This document shows, one piece after another, positions 21,771 to 32,612 of a DNA stretch of 64,000 nucleotides. This DNA is from Symsagittifera roscoffensis (taxonomy: Eukaryota; Xenacoelomorpha; Acoela; Convolutidae), in the NCBI RefSeq assembly GCF_963678635.1, contig NC_087070.1:21249461-21313460 (forward strand). Direction: 5' to 3'. The notes beneath the pieces are model-generated. The model had not been told where the DNA came from. It did not search any database and worked only from the letters and a program-made list of their open reading frames with translations. Made by a program: the position numbers and the translations under genes. Positions within the stretch are counted from its first letter, which is position 1, and each line of letters begins with the position of its first letter.

Positions 21771-24309
21771 TTACTTTTTGCATTGACTACTTTTCTGCTT
21801 TCTCGTTTCGTCAATCTACTCCTGAAAACGGGATTCAGAGTTTACTTTGTTTCCAATAACCGCTATTCATGCGTTTGAAGACATCTTGAAATTTCAGTTC
21901 GCATGAAATTAGTTTTTGATTTTAATTGATTTTGTTGCTCTCGGTGTCTGTGAAAAGATGTTGTTCTGAAGTCTTGCAAATCACAATCATCATTGAAAGT
22001 ATGCTTGAAAGACTTGTTATTCTGAGTTGTTTGTGTTAAACCTCTTTTATTAAATAAAAAGGTTTTGAGATCAGTTTGCGAAATGAACTTGGGGTTGAGT
22101 AAGAACTGCTACATTTTCGTTGGCGTAAAAACGTAGCCATAGCTTCCCTGAACTGTATATCAATGGACGGCCTTCGTGAGAGATAAATTCACCAGGGAGC
22201 ATCGGTGGTTACTGTAACATTGATGTTCAGCCAACTGGTTTTGAGTAAGTTTTTAAAATGATTATCTGAAAACGTTTAATAATTAAGTTTTTTGAGGGGA
22301 ATTATTGCGACAAATTCGGTCCATTCATCTGAAGAATTTTGCCAGACCACAAAACGATTGAATTTTTTTTTGGGTTCGCAGGTATCTTTGCGCTCCGAAT
22401 CTACTCAACTTACCAATCAACAAACTTGACTCCAATGTCTACCACTGAAAGGTCCAGAACGAAACTGTCGGCGATGGTTCGGAGTTTAACATGGCTTCAA
22501 CCTTAGTGAAATTTTTTCTGGTAGTCGTGACAACTCGAATATGCCTTTCAAGGTTCGCTCTTGCTGTTTTGTAGACAAGTATCACTTCACGGAAGATAAT
22601 CACAATTTCGATTTTTTATTATGTTCTCGATGCAGTTTTGAAAAAGGGGAAAATTTATCTACAATTGGAGATCTGTTCGGTCGGAAGCGAAAAAGAATTC
22701 ATTGATATGAATGATATTTTGTAAAAGAATAAGTAGGTATTTTAAGTCATTTTAAAAATCAAAAATCAAGATATGTCACTAAGCATTAAAGTATAGTTGT
22801 TTAACATTTTAAAAAATTTGGAAACTCTTACCCCAAATGGCGTTTGACTTAAAAAGCCTTGACTTCAAGATTATGATTGTTCCATTGAATCAAAATTTTT
22901 TTCAAACGTAGATATGAATCAACTAAGGAAGTTATGGACAAAAACAAATTGCTTACTGTTTTTGATTTATACTTTTTTGAGATGTTTAAGTACTTGTTTA
23001 TGGAATTGCGATCGGACAAAAAAAACGGTTTTCTGTCTCAGATTTACTCCCAAAAAAGTGGACCATGTACCAGGAGCAAAGCGAAAGGCGTAACTAAAGT
23101 GGCAAAAATTTCTACTACCGCTAAACAAAGATCATCTAGAGTTAGAATTGTGCAGGTTTTTAACTATTTAAAACAAATTGACTTGATACCTGTTAATATA
23201 TGAAATGTCAGAAGCTAGTTGTTTGAGACTCTATAAACAGTTGTTTGAGACTCTATAAAGACAATCAGGACCTCTACAAACTGTTTTTTAATTTCAGCCC
23301 TTAATTTATTTTGTTTGTTGAGTTGATGCTGGCTGTCTTCTCTTTACTCTCCAGGATATCCTACTCGATGAGCAGTACTGCTCTATAGGATCTCCCTCCA
23401 GGTATAATATATTGCTTTTGGCGTTGTATATGTAGCTGGTAAAATGATTCAACCTTCAAATTTCAATTCATAGCAGTCAAACCGAACTTATAATTGATAG
23501 AAAGAAGGCAAAAATGCCATATCAGCTAAATTGTAGTTTAGCTTAAGTAGATCATTTATGTTAGTGCATTAATGATATGTAAGTATCAACAACTATTTTT
23601 AATTTAGATAAACATTCGAATCAACACATCGAGCAAATTGATCCTTAAAGACTTTAAAGACCAAATTTTAGCCAAATTCGTTTTCAGTGCTGCAGCTGAG
23701 TTTTTCAAAAAAAGTCTAAAAAATTATCTTATGTTTGTTTTCGAATGTAACTTTCTCGGCTTCAAAACTGCATATTGATTCTGCTAAAGCTAATTTCAAA
23801 AAATTTGACTTTGTAGTAAATTTGTTTCAGGCTGCATCTGTACGCTTGTGATCTCAGCTATCATACCTGAAGTGAAAATCTTTACAATGCTTCAGTGTAA
23901 CACCTCGTTAAAATTGAGTTTGAATTATATCAATTAGGGAAACAAATAACAAAAGGACCCACAACAGCTATAACGAGAGTGTAAGTTTTTAAATGGTTTT
24001 CTACAAAAAGAGAGCGGTCTTATCAAAAACTTAAACTTTGTTCTGTGTAATTTTATATAACACTACTGAGCATTGAAATTATTTGGACTAGCAAATCTGT
24101 ATAACAGTCATTTCATCAATTTGATGAAAACCTCAATTTAACTTAAAAATTTGCCTTCTGTGGAATTAGTTTTGAAAAAAAAATATCAATTGTGGTAGCT
24201 AGAAATTGTTGTGTCTTAATTTTAATTTTCATTTTCTCTGAACCTTTGTGCATAAAATGATCCGATGCTTTAAGTTTAAAGAGACCTTGATAAAACTTGA
24301 ACAAACACA
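21771..24309. other. Decayed AT-rich sequence
   Basis: No supported gene. A plus frame at 22934-23203 contains GPCTRSKAKG, a Thr-Arg-Ser-Lys word seen at ends of retroelement polyproteins, but it is too weak to call. A 22-bp tandem duplication (AGTTGTTTGAGACTCTATAA, twice) lies at 23217-23262. Confidence 0.4.
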
Positions 24310-24775
24310 AACCCAAAAAACGAACATCACCAGTAAATAAATATTTGAAACATATAAATCTTAAAAGCCATTGTTACAATTGAACGGAGATAAGCACTCA
24401 AATTATTCAGCGAACTATGATTCACAGATCTCATGAGTTTTTATTAAGACCGAAGAGAAACAAAACACTCGGTTGGATAGCACGAGTTACGAATCATCTC
24501 AAAAAACACAATTTCTAGAGCAACTTAACATGCTGAAGTGAAGAACAGCAAACTATAGATGAGCACAAAAAAATCAAAGCTTTAAAAAAATTTGGTTTTG
24601 TTGTTAAAGTCAGAGGAAAAAGACGCCCGTTATGTAAATTCGAAGGAGAATTTTAATCAGAGCTTCAAGTTCATTTTAATGTCAGAGGTAAAAAACCCTC
24701 AAAAGGATAACACAATATATGGTTTATTTCAAAATCTCAAGTCCTAAAGCATTTTTTGATCTGCCAAGAAATTTT
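24310..24775 (+). repeat. Diverged paralogous segment (mate of 13310-13800)
   Basis: Collinear with 13310-13800 over about 460 bp, with many substitutions and indels. It supports a common ancestral block that includes the integrase relics. Confidence 0.45.
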
Positions 24776-25147
24776 TTTCATGACCTGAAAGACTAAAAAA
24801 AAACACTCAAGTAGATAGCTTAACTTAAAATTTAATAAATGAGTTTGGTTGGAGTTCTAAGTCTTAAGAGAATTTGATAATGTCCACTCAAAATTTACAT
24901 GATTTTTGTCTAATTTCGAAGTTTCATGTCCCACAGGGCTTTCTTTAACAGGTTTTCTAAGAAATGCCCAAAAATAGATTCTTTTTCCAACTTACAAGAT
25001 CCAAAAGCCTTCCCAAAATTTAAATAGAAGACACCCATGACACCCATGTGATATCTTGATTAACTAATTATTTTAAAGTGTCTGTGTCCTAAAAATCTTT
25101 CCTACGATTGAAGACAAAAGCTACCCCAACTGAAAACCATGAAGAAG

Positions 25148-25782
25148 CCCGGGTTGACCTCCATAGACCGAAAATGCTAATCATACATTTTCATACACTT
25201 AGTCTATGGAAAAATGCTAGTCATACAAATTTCATACATTTTTGCAAAATGAGTTTAATCAAATTTCAAAGGTGTTTTAAAGTTGTTTTGGTATCGAAAT
25301 TGGTATCTCTTCATAAGAAAAAGGAAAAAAAATGGTATGAAAAAAAATGCTACCCATACAATGATGCCATTGATCATTACCCATCAATGTCTGGTAATTT
25401 AAACATTCAAATTTTAGAAATAATCATCTTTGAAAATTGTTGCCAAAATTTAAAAGTTCACTACTTTTGTTATGTTAATTGTCTGAGACAGAAGTAACAC
25501 ATATCAGGCTGTTTCCAATGCATTGTTAATGCGAGACGGCCAAACCGTTGGTTACTACGTTTGAGTAATCAAGGTTCATGTCATTTGTGTTCGGTTACGA
25601 ACACAGCCAAAAAAATTTTGAGAAATTAAAATGTAAAAAATCAATATTTTTGGTTTATGGAAAAATGCTAGTTATACAATTTCCATATATGAAAAAATAC
25701 TAATCATAGACCTTTCATGCAATGTTCTGTACGTATGGAATTGCATGGAAAGTGTATGACTAGTATTTTTGGTCATCCCGGG
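25148..25782. mobile_element. MITE-like element with CCCGGG ends
   Basis: The left end CCCGGGTTGACC and the right end GGTCATCCCGGG are inverted repeats. Just inside them AAAATGCTAATCATACA and TGTATGACTAGTATTTTT pair as well. The word AAAAATGCTAGTCATACAA recurs internally in both orientations (for example 25209 and 25665). Length is about 635 bp, with no coding capacity; the open frame over the left half lies mostly on low-complexity sequence. Confidence 0.5.
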
Positions 25783-25795
25783 AGGATCTACCCTA

Positions 25796-27299
25796 AAAGT
25801 TTCAATTAGTATAAATTTTTCTTCCTTTCTTTCCGCCAAATTAAACAAAACTAGAAATCTTTATAATAAAAAAAATTGAATAAAAAATATTAGCAAAACA
25901 GTAGGATATTCAAAGCAAATTTATTAAGCAAAATATTTCCAAAAAAATTTATAGCGTGAATCAGTTTGCAAAATTTTCTTAGAAAAGAATTTCTTTCAGT
26001 GTAGAAGCTTTTAACCAATTATATTTTAATAACATAGCTTGAATCAGTTTGCAAAAACTAAAACTTCTTGCGGCTTGCTAATCACGAAGTTTTCCAATTT
26101 CAGCAGTTTGAAAGGGTTCACAAAAATAGATATCTATAAACAAATATTTTTAAAAACCTCGTCACGCTACAAAATTTTGAAATCTTCATTTTTAAAATTA
26201 AATTGATTTGGTTTTTAAAAAGAGGCCAACAAGAGCAGTTTAATTAAGCCGTGAGCTTCAAGGTGTTTCAATTTTTTTCCTAGCATGAATCGATTCGCTA
26301 ATAGATAGAAATAAACTGATTATTCCATTTTTCTCGCATGGAAATTTTCATGTAACATGAACATTTTTCTTTACTCTGCTTATTCAAAAAAGATTTCACT
26401 GTCGGTGCAAAACTTAGTGCAGATGAGGAAAACTGGCAATTTCAGAATCGGATTACATTGGTAAGTCATTGCAACCAAAAATTGATAGTTTCATAGAGGC
26501 TAGCTCGCTATTGAGCAATAAATTTAATTCAAACTGTTTTCGTAGCTTAAATCTATTCGCAAAAAAAACTTTTTTTTTCAGAAAATTGTTTCATGCGAGC
26601 TATTGAATAATTAAAAGTTTTTTAAAGTTTTCAGGCAACCTATTGATCGAGAAATTTTTTGAAAGATTCTCCAAAGGGTTAAGACAAAAAAGTTATATCA
26701 AAAAAGTTGCAGGCCCACCCGAACATCTTGCTTTAATGCACAGCTCACAAGCATTTTTGGATGTCTTATGTCACAAAAAAGAAGGCTGTTGATTCAGTTT
26801 GCTCGTTTCAAAATCAATAAATCAACGAAACAAACCTACCAATACTATATAGCTTTGACGCTGATTTCATTTTATCCTGTTTAAAGCTTTCAAAATATGC
26901 ATCCAGACTATATGAGAGCCAGAATATTTTTGTCAGACTTTGCTTGCGGGCCAGGATCGGGGACCTATGTCGCTACCATTGCGACCTGAAATGGAGATGT
27001 TAAAACCATCACGACTCAAAGTTAGCATGTTGCAATCGAAGAAAGTTTGCGCGTATCTGCGTGCCCTAAAAAATATTTGCGACCACCATGACTATAAATG
27101 GGTATGGTGCATTTTTGTGCGTCCGAAGAGTTGTGCTCGATTTTGTGCGGTCCAAAAAAGCAATGTTGCAACCATCGTGACCCAAAATCAGCGAATAATG
27201 TTGCGACTTTGCTTGACTTAAGCCTCGGCGCAAGTGTAGATTTTCGGTCGCGCGTTGGACATTTCCGGCTCAATTCGGCCCGAAACTTGGCCCGGACTG
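25796..27299. other. Non-coding stretch
   Basis: AT-rich to about 26930, with a recurring word TGAATCAGTTTGCAAAA (near 25960 and 26040), then a more GC-rich patch to 27300 without recognisable coding sequence. Confidence 0.45.
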
Positions 27300-27410
27300 C
27301 GACAAGTTTGTTACAGGTTGAGCTCGATATTGGTCTACGGCATTGGGCCTCACAGCTGAAGTTGGTTCTTATTTGTTCTCTCGTTCATATTTTTTGTCCT
27401 CTCATTCTTG
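27300..27410. repeat. Diverged fragment of the palindromic element arm
   Basis: GTTGAGCTCGATAT, then a GGCATTGGGCCTCA-like block, then TTTGTTC matches the outer part of the right arm at about 21291-21360 in order and spacing. Confidence 0.45.
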
Positions 27411-27519
27411 TTTGTTCTCCCATTCATACGATGGGCTGCTGCTTGGAGAGAAACTGCTAGGACGTTGCATCAGAATTCTCTAGAAACGCTTTAGAAAATT
27501 GGCAAATTGGCCCAAACGT

Positions 27520-27628
27520 TTAACCCAGTAAATGTATGAAATAACTTTTTTATACTTATTTTACCATTTTATTTGCCTTATTTAGGCAGTTATTATCTCA
27601 TTGTGAAGCTTAACTTCAACTTGCAATC
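27520..27628 (+). repeat. Low-copy repeat, interrupted copy
   Basis: Matches 29075-29165 (for example ATTGTGAAGCTTAACTTCAA). The match resumes after the MITE at 28039 (ACCCATACCAAA), so the MITE interrupted this repeat; the copy inside the homeobox intron is the uninterrupted form. Confidence 0.6.
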
Positions 27629-28038
27629 CAGGGGTGGATCTAGCATTTTCTCGAGGGGGGCGGGTTTTCAAAAAAAATTCGAAAATTTTATCGAATTTTT
27701 CTATAGCTCGGCCAAATTGATTTTCTGAGCTCTCCCTTAGCACTAAAAAGTCCCTGTTTTAGCCAAAATTTCTGAGCCGCAAGCAAAGTTTTGAAAAAAC
27801 AGGCCAAAAAGGCGTCTTAGGGCACTTTTTGGAAAACTTTTACCAAAAAATTGCGTTTTTTCGGCGCGCGCTCCCCCCTCAAAAATTAATATATATTGGC
27901 GCCAAAGGCGCCTTTAGAAAGATTTTAGGGCACCTCACCAAAAATAGATATCTCAAAATAGTACAAAGGGGGACTCCTTGGGTCGAATCCCTGAAAGGAG
28001 GCGTCGGAACCCCCGCCCTCGCCCTAAATCCGCTACTG
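27629..28038 (+). mobile_element. hAT-like MITE, full-length copy
   Basis: Begins CAGGGGTGGATCTAG and ends CTAAATCCGCTACTG, i.e. inverted termini of the CAGGGGCGGAT type. Internal landmarks: GCGTTTTTTCGGCGCGCGCT, CCCTCAAAAATTA, TATATTGGCGCC, AAGGCGCC, GGGTCGAATCCCTGA. The target duplication is eroded, but the paralogous uninterrupted site at 29155-29190 shows where it inserted. No coding sequence. Confidence 0.7.
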
Positions 28039-28322
28039 ACCTAACCCATACCAAATTCTGTCAATCAATTTTGTCAACGCCCTCGAGAAAATTTTTGTCA
28101 TAACGGTTTTCTGATATGCTTAAGAAGATCATTTTTGCAACCTCCAAATCGCAACCGCTAATTTTCCCTTGGTTTTTTTGAAAAACGCTATAGATAATCG
28201 TTTTTTTTTTAAATTTTGCCACAGTTGAATAAGTTTATACAGGTTATGATATATTTTACATTCAGTCTACCTAAACATTCAAAAATGCATTCAAAACTTG
28301 TTTTAAGCTCCGTTTTATAAAA

Positions 28323-28971
28323 TCAATCGTCGTCATTCAGGTTTTTCTCTTCGTTTCCCATTAGTTGTATGTCTTCTTCATTATCTTCGAGGTCATCGTA
28401 AAATTCATTGACCTCTTCTCTCAACTCTCGTTCGAGGTCATTGACAATCAAGTTTTCATTTTTTGAATTTATGTCATTTTTCACTCCAAACTGAGCAACA
28501 AGTTGATCGTTCACGCTGGAAAACTGGCTACTAGAGCTAGCCAGTAGTCTACTCAGACCTAGGGGTGTCATTAACGGCCCAATTTGGGCATTATTTAGCC
28601 CAAAATTATTAGCCCCGCTAGTTATAAGCGAGCTCAGCGTTGTCGGGTTTGAAGATCCCACTAACTGAGCTAGTTGTTGGAGGCTCAAACTCGTGCCTGT
28701 AGGCTCCGACTGAATTGTTTTATTCGGAGGTGCAAATAATCCAAACGGCATTAGCCCCCCGGTCGTTTGGGGAAGAAGACTTGCGAAGGGCAGCCCCCCA
28801 CCCGGTGTTGCGATAGTAGCTTGTTGGGCGGGGTTGCCAGGGAAGTTATAAAGAGCGTGGGGGAATGTCATGGCTCCTGCGGCAGCTGCAGCGGCTGGGT
28901 TATGGGGAAGTTGCCAGAACTGCCTGTAAGCCAGTTTCACTCTTGAAGCCAGCTGTTTTTTCCATTTAGTC
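28323..28971 (-). CDS. Homeobox gene, last coding exon
   Basis: The acceptor reads AAAATTATAG followed by GACTAAATGG. The first base completes the Arg codon split by the intron, then TKWKKQLASRVKLAYRQFW follows, the end of homeodomain helix 3 and its C-terminal extension. About 215 codons end at TGA 28323-28325. Residues after the homeodomain are low-constraint: A/G/P-rich, then Q/L/S, then D/E-rich. Confidence 0.9.
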
Positions 28972-30153
28972 CTATAATTTTACATATTTCGGATAATGAG
29001 ATTTCGATTTCTGCACAAGTTTGCTCTCACCTTTGTAGCACTAATCCAGTGGCTTAGCTTACACAATCGTTGAACCCGGTAAAAAAATGAAATACATTTT
29101 TTAAACTAATTTTGCCATTATATTTTCTTTATTTAGGCAATTATTATCTTATTGTGAAGCTTAACTTCAAAACCCAACCCATACCAAAGTATAGCAGACA
29201 GTTTAATAAACCAAATTTTAAAATTTATATAATGCTTATCAAACTGTGGTCGGAATATTCTGTACCACTAACAAGGCAGCTGGCTAAACTTGTTTTTGAT
29301 ATGGTTAAGTATATGGTAAGTATGTGCAGCTACCTTCTGTTCTGGAACCATGTCTTGATCTGTGTCTCGGAGAGGTTGAGAGCCACCGACAGCTCCAACC
29401 TCTTACTCACACTCAGGTACTTGTCATTCTTAAACTCCTCCTCCAGTTTCTCCAGCTGCTTAGCCGAGTAGGCCTGTCAATACAACACTTTGGTGAGAAA
29501 TAAATGGTTAATATAACTGTTAGTATAATAAACTGTTATATTTTGGCAGGCGGTTTATCAGCGGTTCTCTGTTCAGACAATACTTTTTAAAGACAATCCT
29601 CTCACAATTTCAAGCTAACTTCAGCGTCAATAAAGAACTTTAGGCAAGTTTTTGGCATTTTTAAAAGAAAGTTTTGCTGGTGGTCTCTTTGCTTAACAAT
29701 TTAGAACCAATCATAAAATAATTTGTCGCATCAGGGCCTGATCCAGGCGTGGATCTAGAATTTTTTCTCGGGTGGGGGGATTTTCAATCGAAAAAAAAAA
29801 GAAAAAGCAAATTTTTGAGAAAACAGGCCAAAAATACATTTTTGGGCAATTTTTGGAAGTTTCTGACCAAAATATTGCGTTTTTTCTCTTCTCTTCCCTC
29901 GAAACTAGTATATATTGGCGCCAAGGGCGCCTTCAGAAAAATTTTAGAGTCGGCCAGCCAAAAAATTGGCAGGTGGGACTCCATTTAAGGTAGACCAAAT
30001 TGATTTTCCGAGCTCTCCCAAATCCCGATGAAGAACCTATTGTGATCAAATTTTCCCTATTTTGTTTCGCATTTACCTGTCTCGGCTTTCGATCCACACC
30101 TCCCTTTCGGGTTCTCTTATTAGCTGACGAAGCAGAGCCGTCTCCAGCTGGGG
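28323..30153 (-). CDS. Homeobox gene (NK-like/ANTP-class), 5' end missing
   Basis: Three coding segments join in frame with GT-AG introns: 30077-30153 (enters the gap), 29334-29473 and 28323-28971. The middle exon carries AYSAKQLEKLEEEF through KTWFQNR and the last exon continues TKWKKQLASRVK, giving a homeodomain with L16, F20, W48, F49, Q50, N51 and R53 intact. The product would be a sequence-specific transcription factor acting in the nucleus. The C-terminal segment holds a polyalanine run, a Ser/Asn/Gly/Leu-rich region and a very acidic tail ending NDDD. The first exon before RKPRQ is basic (NKRTRKGG). Homeodomain wording such as KYLSVSKRLELS and WFQNRRTKWKKQ suggests the NK-like group, possibly Bari/Barx relatives. 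The exact family is uncertain. Confidence 0.9.
28972..29333 (-). other. Intron 2 of the homeobox gene
   Basis: 362 bp, phase 2, splitting the second Arg codon of WFQNRR. Donor GTAGCT, acceptor TATAG. It contains the uninterrupted copy of the low-copy repeat at 29075-29200. Confidence 0.85.
29334..29473 (-). CDS. Homeobox gene, middle coding exon
   Basis: 140 nt, starting in phase 0 after acceptor TATTGACAG and ending AGAAG before GTAGCT. It encodes homeodomain residues from about 7 to 53, including the helix 1 and helix 2 cores and WFQNR of the recognition helix, with no internal stop. Confidence 0.92.
29744..30056 (+). mobile_element. hAT-like MITE copy plus fragment inside intron 1
   Basis: Starts CAGGCGTGGATCTAGAA and includes GCGTTTTTTCTC, TATATTGGCGCC and GGGCGCC. 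From about 29990 a second piece of the family (ACCAAATTGATTTTCCGAGCTCTCCC) follows in the same orientation. The whole lies within intron 1 (29474-30076) of the homeobox gene, opposite to its transcription. Confidence 0.6.
30077..30153 (-). CDS. Homeobox gene, upstream exon (partial)
   Basis: The donor reads CGACAG-type end AGACAG followed by GTAAAT, phase 0. The encoded segment ends NKRTRKGGVDRKPRQ, the N-terminal arm of the homeodomain. The 5' side runs into the run of N, so the start of the protein is not visible. Confidence 0.85.
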
Positions 30154-30353
30154 NNNNNNNNNNNNNNNNNNNNNNNNNNNNNNNNNNNNNNNNNNNNNNN
30201 NNNNNNNNNNNNNNNNNNNNNNNNNNNNNNNNNNNNNNNNNNNNNNNNNNNNNNNNNNNNNNNNNNNNNNNNNNNNNNNNNNNNNNNNNNNNNNNNNNNN
30301 NNNNNNNNNNNNNNNNNNNNNNNNNNNNNNNNNNNNNNNNNNNNNNNNNNNNN
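30154..30353. other. Assembly gap (200 N)
   Basis: Exactly 200 N, probably a fixed-size placeholder, so reading frames across it mean nothing. Minus-strand sequence beyond it (30354-30410, ending MCTLSA in one frame) could belong to the same gene but cannot be assigned. Confidence 0.95.
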
Positions 30354-30660
30354 TAGCAGAAAGGGTACACATATCGAAGCCGAATCGGTAGTCAGCCGAC
30401 TCCACGAATAAATTTATCAGTAAGAAACGCAAAAGCGTGGAAAAATAAAAAAATATATTTTGTTAGTTATTTAAGTTAATTATGTAGTTTGGACCATCTA
30501 TCCAAAACGGATCTCAAAGTTGAGATATATTTATTAGAAACATTTATTTATCGATGAATAATTGCCTAGAAGCGAAAAAAAAGTTTTAATGCTATGAAAC
30601 AAATTTAACTTGGTCTTTTCAATTCTCGATTCTTAAGTGCTTGTATCGAGATGCTAAACA

Positions 30661-30747
30661 TAGATATAAAATGTTTTGGGGGCTAAAAAAAAGTGAATAT
30701 AAAACTTTTATATTCACTTTTCAGCCCCCAAAACATTCTATATCTAG
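30661..30747. repeat. Near-perfect hairpin (about 42-bp arms)
   Basis: ATGTTTTGGGGGCT ... AAGTGAATATAAAA is followed at once by its inverse CTTTTATATTCACTT ... AGCCCCCAAAACAT. Only a few mismatches and almost no loop. Confidence 0.8.
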
Positions 30748-31640
30748 GTTTACATTTTATATCTAGGAAAACTTGATGGATCTTTTCGACAACATGTTTT
30801 TTTTCTGTTGATATAACTATCGGTTATTTAACCTGCTACTTTTCCAATGAGCACGTGGCCTATTTAAGAGTATTTAGGGTGACATTAAATCTCTAACACT
30901 CCTCCCGTGGAGTTGTGAACTTCATCTCCACTCATCAGTTCCACTCACAACTAATCCATCAAGTTATATCTCAAAACTTCACGTATCGCACCTGCTAGTG
31001 CCAGATCTCATAATGCTAGAATAAAGGAATCAATCCCTTTGTAATCCCCCCGCACGTTATATGCCAATCAAGAAACGTATTTGCGCAGTTTTTTTTCTAG
31101 TCTGGGTGTGGGGACACCTGACAGAGTTCTGTGACTTCTGTCGCGCCTAAAATAGTCGAAAATCTGATCAAAATACTCGTGCCCAGATCAAAATATTTTA
31201 ATTAAGGTAACTTAATTAACAAAAACTTCCGCAAAAAACCTTCACCTGAGGAAGACGTAACAGTCATTGTTTTCAGCTGTGTTTCTTTTCTACCCGCGGT
31301 AGAAAAGAATTATTTTAGTTCTTGTTTCATTTATTAATTTAGTCATTAAAGTAAAAAAAACAACGCCATTTTGGGCAATAAAATTTATAAAAGGAAGTTT
31401 TGGTACAGCGGAAGTTTTCAGTGATTGTTATGTGATTGTTTTTCTGGTCAGGCATTGACGATACTTATCACGTGAAAAGAATAAATATTAATTTAAATTC
31501 TAAGTAATTTCATTATTGAACCATTGTTGCGACATAATTTTCTAGTTAGCGCAAATCGCTCGGAGTAATCTAGGTCGCCAAGAGTTCCGATCTGTATATT
31601 TTGGGTTGCGCAATGCCCTGCGAAGTAATCTTTGATGGCG
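30748..31640. other. Non-coding stretch
   Basis: No gene or structured repeat could be supported. Confidence 0.45.
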
Positions 31641-31799
31641 CTAGGTCGCAACATATATATTTTGGTTGCTACAGCTGTGACATTCCATTTCGAGTCGAAA
31701 CCATAGCGACATACCCATTACGAACGTGATGATCGCGACATAAGTCGTGTACCGCCATCCCGAAGGTAATCTTCGACCTTGACTAAGTGTTAATATGTT

Positions 31800-32020
31800 A
31801 AGATGATTTATCACGATGGAAAGGACTAACATACAAGCTGTACAGCTCGTCACAGAGAACCGCTGTTGTTCCCCTGCTTTGGAACTACATGCAATTTTTT
31901 TGTTTTTTTTTGGACTGGGTTGCGTCGCCCTCATGCAACGAGCACGGATCATGTTCGGCGTCGAACATCCGACCGTTCGATTGAGAGGCGGAGAAGTAAC
32001 CACTTCACCACAGCTCCCCT
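31800..32020 (-). mobile_element. tRNA-derived SINE-like element
   Basis: Read on the minus strand from 32019, the sequence begins GGGGAGCTGTGGTGAAGTGG, containing an A-box-like TGGTGAAGTGGTTA, and about 40 nt later GGATGTTCGACGCC, a B-box-like GGTTCGANNCC match, inside a short T-arm-like inverted repeat (TCGG/CCGA). An A-rich run (near 31900) follows. The anticodon arm does not fold into a normal tRNA, so it is a SINE head and not a gene. The 3' limit is uncertain. Confidence 0.6.
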
Positions 32021-32055
32021 AGTGATAATGAGAGTTAAACGCCGGAGTTAAACGC

Positions 32056-32290
32056 GGATCAGCGCGCTGGTTTTCAAAAATGTTTTCGAACTTTTTCGTA
32101 GGTCGCCGAGTTTTTTTTCTGAACTCTCCCAATAGACTATGAAAACCGTGTTTTGAGTTTTTTGCGCCGCAGGCAAGTTTTTGGAAAAAACAGTCCAAAA
32201 GGCGTTTTTGGGCACATTTGGAAACTTTTGAAAAAATTGCGTTTTTTTTCGGCGCCCACCGCCCCCCCCCCCTCCCCCCCCCTCAAAATT
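32056..32290 (+). mobile_element. hAT-like MITE fragment
   Basis: Contains GGTTTTCAAAAAT, GAACTCTCCCAATA, GCGCCGCAGGCAAG and GCGTTTTTTTTCGGCGC, ending in C-runs; the 3' half is missing. Confidence 0.6.
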
Positions 32291-32612
32291 AAGATATTAG
32301 AAATTTAGAAAAAAATTATTGTAGATCAGCCAATAGAGAAAATTACATAAAAAATTGTACTGTTTTTATTCAAGATTTGTCACTGAAAATATGGAGGAAA
32401 AAAATTGCGCGTAAAATAATCCGAGACAACTTCTTTGACATACGTTTTTGGATTTCGAATCTTGGCATGATAAAACGATACCAAATTGGATCACCTAATA
32501 GTGTTTTTTGAGGTACCAGATATTGAAAGAAAAAACATCCCATGTCAAAGTTTTTCTCTCTCCATAGCGATGGTCTAAAAAGCCAGAGTTAACTGCTGTG
32601 GAGGATCGCGTC

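Noticed and set aside
25108-25497. 129-codon plus frame
   Set aside because: Falls across the left half of an inverted-repeat element and consists of low-complexity sequence; no domain.
28000-28040. B-box-like GGTCGAATCC as evidence of a tRNA gene
   Set aside because: No A box or cloverleaf at the right distance; the word is part of the MITE family.
27829-28044. 71-codon plus frame
   Set aside because: It lies wholly in the MITE, and similar frames in other copies are broken.
30000-30432. Long frames running through the run of N
   Set aside because: The gap length is arbitrary; only the 30077-30153 part is supported, as a homeobox exon.
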